A DNA stretch of 12,108 nucleotides, taken from positions 1 through 12,108 of the forward strand of contig CAJXME010000015.1 of the NCBI GenBank assembly GCA_913056245.1. The letters run 5' to 3'. The DNA comes from an uncultured Alphaproteobacteria bacterium. GTDB taxonomy: Bacteria > Pseudomonadota > Alphaproteobacteria > Puniceispirillales > UBA1172. Positions 6,697 through 12,108 of the stretch are shown here, in pieces. Position 1 is the stretch's first letter. The number at the start of each line of letters is the position of its first letter. A program made the translations under genes and the position numbers. The notes below the pieces were generated by a model that saw nothing but the letters and a program-made list of their open reading frames with translations, searched no databases and had not been told where the DNA came from.

Positions 6697-7674
6697 TTAA
6701 TTGTTCACTTGTGATGTTAATTTGACGGCGACTTGCCCATTGCGTTCGCCCACTTCGCCGGTGAAAATCACATGATCTTCAAGCAGTACATCGACGCCAT
6801 CGCTGATTTGCATAGGGAAACTATCGCCAGGCTTTAAGGTGATCAATTTGCCCATTGAAACCGTAGGCTCACCCAATTGCGCGACAATTTTTAAGGGAAT
6901 TTCAAGCACCGCCTGTTCCATGCGCTCACGCCAAGTGATGTCGTCATCAATCAGGTCGGTCTGCACCCGAGACCGCAGCTGGCTGGCGATGGGCTTCAAG
7001 GTTTGCAAAGGGTAAATGATATCAAAAGTCGCGGCGTCGACATTGGGCAGTTGCACCACGAAAGAACAAATGATCACCAAATCGCTGCCATCGACAAATG
7101 ACGCAAATTGCGGATTCACTTCGCGGGTATTGGGATGGATGGTGATGCGGGTCAGGTCTTTCCACGCTTCTTCAAGCGCATGGTTAAGCCCATCATTGAC
7201 CAGTTCAATCACTCGTTCTTCGGTGGTGGTGAATTCATTGCGGCGGTTTTTCAGGGTTGAAATCTTGCCGCCATAGTAAGAATTGGTCAGGATTGAAATG
7301 AAAGATGGGTTGAGCACCAGCATCATGCTGCCGCGCAATTCTTCGATTTTTGAAATCGACAGGCTCAAGAAATTATCCACATCCGCGATATATTCATCAA
7401 AGGTTTTGACCTCAGGCGGAAAGGATGAAATGCGTGGCTGAATCCGCAACATCGGCAGAAACACACTGCGGGCAAGGCGAGCAAAGCGCTCATTCAGCAT
7501 CCGCAGAGCGTAATAATCGCCCAGCAAGGACAAGTCATCGGAGCCAAATTGAAAAGCGCGCACGTCTTCGCTTTGGCTCACATCGGCTTCCGCCACGCCG
7601 CTTGTGCCTTCTTGTTGAAGGCCATCAATAAGCGCGTTGACTTCGCTGGTGCTTAATTTGCGTGTAGATGTCAC
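6697..7674 (-). CDS. fliM: Flagellar motor switch protein FliM
   Basis: The product is 325 residues, starting at a GTG. Residues 7-19 (LSTSEVNALIDGL) correspond to the N-terminal CheY-P-binding peptide of FliM. A CheC-like middle domain follows (about 45-230), and a FliN-like SpoA domain (about 245-322) ends with TGEVGERNGQVAVKLT. In the C-ring FliM links FliG to FliN and sets rotation direction on CheY-P binding. The loop usually read as GGxG is SYYGGKIS here (GG at 135-136), with Ile at the fourth place; this is a mild deviation. The GTG follows the fliL stop by 18 bases, and family alignment from memory supports it since the CheY peptide begins within 10 residues. Confidence 0.97.
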   Translation of the reverse strand: MTSTRKLSTSEVNALIDGLQQEGTSGVAEADVSQSEDVRAFQFGSDDLSLLGDYYALRMLNERFARLARSVFLPMLRIQPRISSFPPEVKTFDEYIADVDNFLSLSISKIEELRGSMMLVLNPSFISILTNSYYGGKISTLKNRRNEFTTTEERVIELVNDGLNHALEEAWKDLTRITIHPNTREVNPQFASFVDGSDLVIICSFVVQLPNVDAATFDIIYPLQTLKPIASQLRSRVQTDLIDDDITWRERMEQAVLEIPLKIVAQLGEPTVSMGKLITLKPGDSFPMQISDGVDVLLEDHVIFTGEVGERNGQVAVKLTSQVNN

Positions 7675-7692
7675 TCTCAGCCTCGCCTGGTT

Positions 7693-8274
7693 TTATTGCA
7701 ACACGAAAGACGTGAAATGCACTTTTTCAATGCCGCCGAAGCCTTCGAGTTCTTCCAATTCAGCGTTCAGCACTTCTTTTAAGGATTCCGCCACCATTTT
7801 GCGGCCGGCTTCGCCTTTGATTTGATCTTCGGTGAAACTGCCGAGGCGCGCCAAGACCGCTGACCGCAGGCCCAATTCATGCGCTTCGACATTCTGCATC
7901 ACGCTATCGTCATATTGCGTTGATACCGCCACGCCGACCTGCATCATTTTCCGTGAGCCTTCTAAATTGGTGGTGAAGGTGCCGGCAAATTCATAATAGG
8001 TGGTGGCGAAGGTTTCTTCTTGAGGCGCGTCTTTGGCCACTTTGGAAGGATCAGCATTGGCCGCTTCTTCCGCGGCAATCGCTTCTTCACGCTCAACGAT
8101 GCTCCGCTCGATCATGGCCTCGAGTTCTTCTTTCTCGATGACATCACCGCCGGGGCTGAAAATAAAATAGCCGGCCACAAGACCAACGGCAAGCACGCCG
8201 CCAAAAATCCCGATCTTGATCAAGAGGGGCACTAATTTGCCGGATTTCTTTTCGTCTTCGTTTTCGTCTGCCAT
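7693..8274 (-). CDS. fliL: Flagellar basal body-associated protein FliL
   Basis: The product is 193 residues with a short charged cytoplasmic N-terminus (MADENEDEKKSGK), one transmembrane helix (about 17-39) and a periplasmic part. That part begins with an acidic linker helix (about 45-85) and continues into the FliL domain: YYEFAGTFTTNLEGSRKMMQVGVAVST, then LRSAVLARLGSFT and a final KVHFTSFVLQ strand. FliL surrounds stators such as MotB and supports torque and swarming. It sits between fliK (23-base gap) and fliM (18-base gap) in the same transcription unit. Confidence 0.96.
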   Translation of the reverse strand: MADENEDEKKSGKLVPLLIKIGIFGGVLAVGLVAGYFIFSPGGDVIEKEELEAMIERSIVEREEAIAAEEAANADPSKVAKDAPQEETFATTYYEFAGTFTTNLEGSRKMMQVGVAVSTQYDDSVMQNVEAHELGLRSAVLARLGSFTEDQIKGEAGRKMVAESLKEVLNAELEELEGFGGIEKVHFTSFVLQ

Positions 8275-8297
8275 AGCAATGTCCTCACTTCTTGCTG

Positions 8298-10007
8298 CTA
8301 AGCCAGAATATTAATCTGGCTATTATTAGCATTTTCTACTGTTTTAGTCGATGAATTCTCATCGAGATTGGCATCTTTTCGTGCGTTTTCAGCCGTTTGA
8401 TGGGGGGCGTTCTGACCATTGCCATCTTGGGCGCCCTGTTGAGACATCCCCTGCTGAGCATGGTGATGCTGCCCAAATTGATTTGCGGTTTGGAATTGCC
8501 CCAATTTCATCCCGTTTTGGTCAAAGGCCTGGTGGAGCCGCGCTTCGGCGTCTTGCATCAAGGTAGCGGCTTCAGGCGTGCTGGTGACGATATGCACATG
8601 GGTGGTGTTATTGGCAACGCTGATATTGAGCGTCATTCGCCCCAGATTGCGCGGTTGCAACATCACGGTGATGCGTTCGTTTGATGAACCGCTCCGGCCC
8701 GTGCTGATCTGGCGCACCAAGCGTTCATGCCAGCCTTGATCCGATACACTGAGGCGGAGAAGTCGTCCATCACGGCCTTGATCCAGCCCCATGGTGGTGT
8801 TGATGCCCGATTGCGCGGAATTGTTTTGACCCGATTGTCCCCCCATATCACTTGCCGAAGAAGTCAGGGTGACACTCGCAGCCGATTGGGCGGAGGGCAT
8901 TGACGCTGGGCGAGGGGTCTGTGCCTCGATGACTTTCGATTGACCCTCGGCCATAACAAGGTCCGGCTTGATGGTCATGGTCTTAAACGGGTTGTCCGAT
9001 GGTTTGAACAAAACAGGCTTAATATAGGGAATGTCAATCGCATCATCGGTTTGAGGCGCAGATTTGGCAGTGACAGCCTCTGGCTTAGCAACGGTGATGA
9101 TGGGGGATGGGCGGCGATTGAAATCCGAATCTCCAGGCGTATCCATTGGCAATTCGTTAGCCATATTGGCAGCCATGGTGGAAAGCGGCACGGCTGGGCG
9201 CGCTTCAGTTTGCGGGATTGCCGCACAAGATTTCGTTGGATTGACGGGCAAAACAATTTCCGTTTTACTTTTCGTCAGTTTCACGGCGGTGATGGTCAAT
9301 TCATTGAGATGAGCGGCCACGCGCTGCGCCTCAGTGGAGTGTTGGGGAAAGGGCCCCATGGATGTTTGCTCGGCTGAAAGGCTGGGCTTTGCTTGCGGCG
9401 ATGGCGCGAGTGTTGACGGTGCGGCATCAGGCGCCGGCGTCATCTTACGCAGAAGAGATGCCAGCGCTTGCACAGGGTTTTTAGGCTGATGGTAATGGCC
9501 GCGCGTCACCGAAGGCGCGGTGAAGACAGTGGTCATTGATGTTGAAACTTTATTTTGCATGGGAAGAGGTGAAACCGGCGCAATCACGGCCGTTTCATTT
9601 TGCGCTTCCGGTGCGATCAGGGGGTCGGTTGCAATGGCTCGATCAGGGGCAGTTATAGCCTCATCAACAGAGGATTGCGGGATCGTCCCCAAGAGTGATT
9701 TCATCTGATCCGGGTTTTCCAAAACTTGCTCGAGGATCGGCAAAAGCGCTTCGCCATCGACGGTTTCGATGTAAGAACTGATGCTATCATCGGCCATGAT
9801 CTGATCGAGCAGGGCTTCGGCGTTGATCGCTGGGGCAGGCTGATCTTGGCTTTCACTCCCCAATTGTTGGTCAGCAAGATTAGCCAGCACCGCTTCAAAA
9901 ATGGCAAAAGCGCCTTCCATCGGCGTGTCATTTTTCCCAGCGGAATCAGGGGCAAAGCCCGGGGTTTTGGACAAAATACTGCTGATCGTTGTCATGCTGT
10001 TATGCAT
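8298..10007 (-). CDS. fliK: Flagellar hook-length control protein FliK
   Basis: The product is 569 residues. The N-terminal three quarters is a low-complexity ruler rich in Pro, Ala, Ser, Thr and Gln, as in other FliK proteins. Residues about 426-506 form the Flg_hook (T3S4) domain: WHERLVRQIS, then ITVMLQPRNLGRMTLNIS, HVHIVTSTPEAATLM and LHQAFDQNGMKLGQF. The 'L.P.nLG...l.i' core is the family signature. FliK is secreted during hook growth and its C-domain switches FlhB to filament export. The last 63 residues are rich in His, Gln and Asn. The first ATG (10007) has little ribosome-binding site; the ATG four codons later is an alternative. A clear sigma-54 promoter lies 28-44 bases upstream. 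Identity rests on the C-domain and position, since N-terminal parts do not align between species. Confidence 0.93.
   Translation of the reverse strand: MHNSMTTISSILSKTPGFAPDSAGKNDTPMEGAFAIFEAVLANLADQQLGSESQDQPAPAINAEALLDQIMADDSISSYIETVDGEALLPILEQVLENPDQMKSLLGTIPQSSVDEAITAPDRAIATDPLIAPEAQNETAVIAPVSPLPMQNKVSTSMTTVFTAPSVTRGHYHQPKNPVQALASLLRKMTPAPDAAPSTLAPSPQAKPSLSAEQTSMGPFPQHSTEAQRVAAHLNELTITAVKLTKSKTEIVLPVNPTKSCAAIPQTEARPAVPLSTMAANMANELPMDTPGDSDFNRRPSPIITVAKPEAVTAKSAPQTDDAIDIPYIKPVLFKPSDNPFKTMTIKPDLVMAEGQSKVIEAQTPRPASMPSAQSAASVTLTSSASDMGGQSGQNNSAQSGINTTMGLDQGRDGRLLRLSVSDQGWHERLVRQISTGRSGSSNERITVMLQPRNLGRMTLNISVANNTTHVHIVTSTPEAATLMQDAEARLHQAFDQNGMKLGQFQTANQFGQHHHAQQGMSQQGAQDGNGQNAPHQTAENARKDANLDENSSTKTVENANNSQINILA
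8300..8321 (-). repeat. Inverted repeat over the fliK stop codon
   Basis: AGCCAGA and TCTGGCT form a perfect 7-bp stem with a 7-base AT-rich loop, covering the last codons of fliK and touching its stop. It lies about 25 bases before the fliL ATG. No T-run follows, so it may be an mRNA stability or processing element, or simply chance within coding sequence. Confidence 0.35.
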
Positions 10008-10035
10008 CCATCGTTAAAATTACTGTCAGAGTCTT

Positions 10036-10051
10036 TGCAAGTTCAGTGCCA
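10036..10051 (-). promoter_or_regulatory. Sigma-54 (-24/-12) promoter for fliK
   Basis: The minus strand reads TGGCACTGAACTTGCA. TGGCAC and TTGCA are both perfect, and GG and GC are exactly 10 bases apart. A start about 12 bases past the GC (near 10025) gives an 18-base leader to the fliK ATG. It lies in the 59-base gap between fliJ and fliK, not in coding sequence. fliK is a known sigma-54 target in Caulobacter. No enhancer-binding site for the matching activator was identified. Confidence 0.8.
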
Positions 10052-10066
10052 AATTGGCTGTGATGC

Positions 10067-10489
10067 TTAGCGTGATCCGCTTGGCGTGTTGATGCGCGGC
10101 ACATCAGTCGCGGCTTTTTCTTCAATCGCGTCGCGTTCGCTTTGCCGATGGAGCTTTGATTTTTCCAAAGCGTGTTTTTGGCGCGTCAGGGCTTGGCCCA
10201 TGATCTGGGTTTCTTCAAGGCGTTCTTCTTCTAAAAACAAGACGCGGTTTTCGATGACTTTGATTTGCTCATTGATTTTGCCGCCGTAATGCTGGGCGGA
10301 TCGCAGCGCCATCATCGTGGTTTCCCCAGGCTTAACCTTGGTTTCTTCGGCCATTTGCTGAAGTTTTTCATTAATGCTGGTGATTTTATCCAATTCTTCA
10401 TCCAAGGTGCGGATGGTTTCAGCCCGCGCCATGGCGGTCAGTTTTTCCCGCATGGCAAGACGTTGAAAGAGGTCGCGACGCTTGGACAT
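10067..10489 (-). CDS. fliJ: Flagellar export protein FliJ
   Basis: The product is 140 residues, close to the usual FliJ size of about 147. Almost the whole protein is charged alpha-helical coiled coil (heptads through about 5-120) with a short Pro/Ser tail. FliJ is the central stalk of the FliI ATPase ring, like the gamma subunit of F1, and also escorts chaperones. Sequence conservation is low, so the name rests on helical composition, length and its place four bases after fliI. Its 3' end lies 59 bases before fliK with a promoter in the gap, so it probably ends a fliIJ unit or reads through into fliK. Confidence 0.88.
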   Translation of the reverse strand: MSKRRDLFQRLAMREKLTAMARAETIRTLDEELDKITSINEKLQQMAEETKVKPGETTMMALRSAQHYGGKINEQIKVIENRVLFLEEERLEETQIMGQALTRQKHALEKSKLHRQSERDAIEEKAATDVPRINTPSGSR

Positions 10490-10493
10490 GAGG

Positions 10494-11819
10494 CTACTTC
10501 GGCATCAGGGCGGTTAGCCCTTCGATGCTCATTTGCAGATTGGCTTTATCTTGCTCGGCTTGTTGCACAAATCCCATCAAAGCAGGCCAGAGCTGCACCG
10601 CGCGATCAAGTTCTGGGTCTTGGCCTTGGCGATAGCCGCCCATCAAAATCAGGTCTCGGTTTTCAAGATAGAGCGCCACCATGCGCTTAAATCGCCGCGC
10701 CATGTCTTGATGGTCAGGGGCGGTGATTTCATTCATCACCCGGCTGATGGACAGCGAGACATCGATCGCGGGGTAAATGCCCATTTGCGCTTGCGCCCGC
10801 GACAAGACGATATGCCCATCCAGAATGGCCCTTGCGGTATCGACCACGGGATCATTGCCATCATCGCCATCGGCCAGCACGGTGTAGAAGGCGGTGATGG
10901 ACCCTTTGCCGCCTGTGCCTGTACCGGCGCGCTCGATCAATCTTGGCAAGAGCGAAACCACCGATGGCGGGTAACCTTTTGATGTCGGTTGTTCGCCAAG
11001 CGATAGGCCAATTTCACGTTGAGCATGGGCGACCCGTGTTAGGGAGTCCATGATCAGTAAGACATTTTTGCCCTTGTCGCGGAAATATTCCGCAATGGCG
11101 GTGGCGCGTTCGGCGGCGCGAATGCGAAGCAAAGGGGATTGATCCGCTGGCACGGCCACCATGGTGGTGCGACTCCTTGAGGCGTCATCAAGGACGCTAT
11201 GAACAAACCCGCCAACTTCACGGCTGCGCTCGCCGATCAAGCCAATGACCACAATATCGGCATTGGTGTATCGGCTCATCATGGCAAGCAGCACCGATTT
11301 GCCCACCCCAGAACCGGCGACAATACCCATGCGTTGCCCTTGGCCGATGGTCATCAGCCCGTTGATGGCTTTGATCCCCACATCCAAGGGTGTGGTGATG
11401 GGATCGCGTTGCAAAGGGTTCAACGCTTTGCCCTTAAGCGGCCATTTGTCCTTCAGATCAGTGATCGCCGGGCCATCCAAGGGCTGGCCAATAGCATCGG
11501 TAACGCGCCCCAACAAGCCCTCGCCAACATCGATATGATGGCCGGTATTGATCAAGCGCACCATGGCGCCATCGCAAATCTTCGCGCCTTGATCGAGCAA
11601 AGCCAGCATATTGCGGCCGTCCTTAAAGCCGATGATTTCGGCCATGGCGGCGGTGCCGGTGATGGTGTCAACATGGCAAAGCGAGCCGATTGGCGCAGGA
11701 AAACCATCGCATTCCAGAAACTGGCCATCGAAACGATTGACCTTTCCGTAATGCGATTCCGGCCGATCAAAGGACATTTGATCAAGGCTATGAAGAACTT
11801 TTCCCGCCAGACTAGTCAT
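10494..11819 (-). CDS. fliI: Flagellum-specific ATPase FliI
   Basis: Started at the ATG at 11819 the product is 441 residues. Walker A is GSGVGKS (169-175), the catalytic Glu is in LIGERSREV (Glu197), and Walker B is VLLIMDS (253-259). SLLPRLIERAGTG, TVLADGDDGNDPV and the later ILDGHIVLSR and MGIYPAIDVSLSISRVM are FliI/SctN signatures. It forms a hexamer at the export gate that unlocks substrates and chaperones. A 15-residue longer frame from 11864 exists. The shorter start is preferred because ATG overlaps the stop of the preceding small ORF (ATGACTAG, eight bases) and the family normally starts near this point. No clear ribosome-binding site precedes it, which fits translational coupling. 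Confidence 0.97.
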   Translation of the reverse strand: MTSLAGKVLHSLDQMSFDRPESHYGKVNRFDGQFLECDGFPAPIGSLCHVDTITGTAAMAEIIGFKDGRNMLALLDQGAKICDGAMVRLINTGHHIDVGEGLLGRVTDAIGQPLDGPAITDLKDKWPLKGKALNPLQRDPITTPLDVGIKAINGLMTIGQGQRMGIVAGSGVGKSVLLAMMSRYTNADIVVIGLIGERSREVGGFVHSVLDDASRSRTTMVAVPADQSPLLRIRAAERATAIAEYFRDKGKNVLLIMDSLTRVAHAQREIGLSLGEQPTSKGYPPSVVSLLPRLIERAGTGTGGKGSITAFYTVLADGDDGNDPVVDTARAILDGHIVLSRAQAQMGIYPAIDVSLSISRVMNEITAPDHQDMARRFKRMVALYLENRDLILMGGYRQGQDPELDRAVQLWPALMGFVQQAEQDKANLQMSIEGLTALMPK

Positions 11820-11934
11820 TATTCTGGTCTTTCGCGTCAAGGCTATCGTCGTGATGAGCGTCAATCAAATCCATCACGCCAATCGACCCCACATCGATGC
11901 GGGCATCGCCTCGCTTCAATTGATCATCGGCCAT
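11812..11934 (-). CDS. 40-residue ORF coupled to fliI, possible FliH C-terminal remnant
   Basis: The frame runs from the ATG at 11934 to a TAG at 11812 and encodes 40 acidic residues. Its stop overlaps the fliI ATG by eight bases, as in coupled operon genes. The start has a purine-rich GGGCGGTGAAAA upstream; a GTG three codons earlier is also possible. The string VKIMADDQLKRGDARID (reading from that GTG) resembles the pattern near the FliH C-terminus, 'v.v.aDp.L..Gd.ri...', and fliH is the gene normally found here. An in-frame TAA lies about 17 codons upstream of the ATG, so no full-length FliH is encoded. It could be a real small peptide, a gene remnant, or noise. The residues LIDAHHDD at the end match nothing I recognise. 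Confidence 0.45.
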   Translation of the reverse strand: MADDQLKRGDARIDVGSIGVMDLIDAHHDDSLDAKDQNND

Positions 11935-12017
11935 GATTTTCACCGCCCTTGGGGCAAGATTGTCTTTAATCGTGGCGCTGATTTACCTGCCTGTTGTCGG
12001 AGGCGTTTCAGGGCGTC

Positions 12018-12108
12018 TCAGCCGTATTTTTTCACAAGGTTCGAATGCCCTTCGGGATCTACTGCCTTGGTACGGCCGCGCGGCTCTGGGCCCGCCTGTT
12101 TTGTTGTG
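12018..12108 (-). CDS. C-terminal end of an unidentified gene (5' part outside window)
   Basis: The visible frame gives 29 residues ending RTKAVDPEGHSNLVKKYG, then TGA at 12018-12020. Composition (Gly, Pro, Arg, Lys and Glu, without stop-rich noise) looks like a real protein tail, and the other two minus frames are cut by stops or low-quality. I do not recognise the family. It is read in the same direction as the flagellar genes, 83 bases before the small ORF; no terminator with a T-run was found between them. Confidence 0.5.
   Translation of the reverse strand, partial: TTKQAGPEPRGRTKAVDPEGHSNLVKKYG

Noticed and set aside
8224..8239. GGGGCACTAATTTGCC resembling a sigma-54 site on the plus strand
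   Set aside because: GG-GC spacing is 9, not 10, and no plus-strand gene follows; it lies inside fliL.
11820..11864. 15-residue N-terminal extension of FliI
   Set aside because: Residues have no FliI character, and the overlap of the 11819 ATG with the previous ORF's stop fits a coupled start better.
11199..11936. 245-codon open frame on the plus strand opposite fliI
   Set aside because: It is antisense to the highly conserved fliI, lacks a start signal and has His/Asn/Gln-rich composition typical of a shadow frame.

Overview
The window is a flagellar type III secretion and motor locus of a Gram-negative, probably proteobacterial, organism with moderate GC content. A DUF2628-like neighbour and NtrC/sigma-54-style flagellar promoters would fit Alphaproteobacteria. 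The fliIJKLMNOPQR-flhB gene order is, however, also the textbook order of gammaproteobacteria, so class is not settled from this window.

Layout. Bases 1-303 (+) carry the C-terminal OmpA-like domain of a MotB-type stator protein, closed by a strong intrinsic terminator (329-359). Everything else of substance is on the minus strand and reads from right to left: the tail of an unidentified gene (12018-12108), a 40-residue ORF (11812-11934), then fliI, fliJ, fliK, fliL, fliM, fliN, fliO, fliP, fliQ, fliR and flhB. After flhB come four small or medium uncharacterised genes: a two-helix membrane protein, a four-cysteine protein, a membrane-anchored coiled-coil protein, and a PDZ-like plus DUF2628-like membrane protein. 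This train converges on motB, with about 260 bases of purine-rich non-coding DNA between them.

How the genes work together. FliO helps assemble the FliP/FliQ/FliR export gate, and FlhB joins it. FliI and FliJ are the ATPase and its central stalk, and FliK measures the hook and triggers the FlhB specificity switch. FliM and FliN form the C-ring switch read by CheY-P, and FliL links the rotor region to stators such as MotB. fliH, normally next to fliI, is not present as a full gene. The small ORF that sits there, overlapping fliI, has a weak resemblance to the FliH C-terminal tail.

Regulation. Two good sigma-54 (-24/-12) sites lie in the only sizeable gaps of the train: before fliK (TGGCAC-N5-TTGCA) and before fliO (TGGCAT-N5-TTGCC). 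A third, inside the four-cysteine gene, precedes the coiled-coil gene. This suggests that fliIJ are transcribed separately from a sigma-54-driven fliKLMN and fliOPQR-flhB, and that the uncharacterised downstream genes may belong to the same regulon. The fliO site also argues for a start at 6197 rather than the longer TTG-initiated frame.
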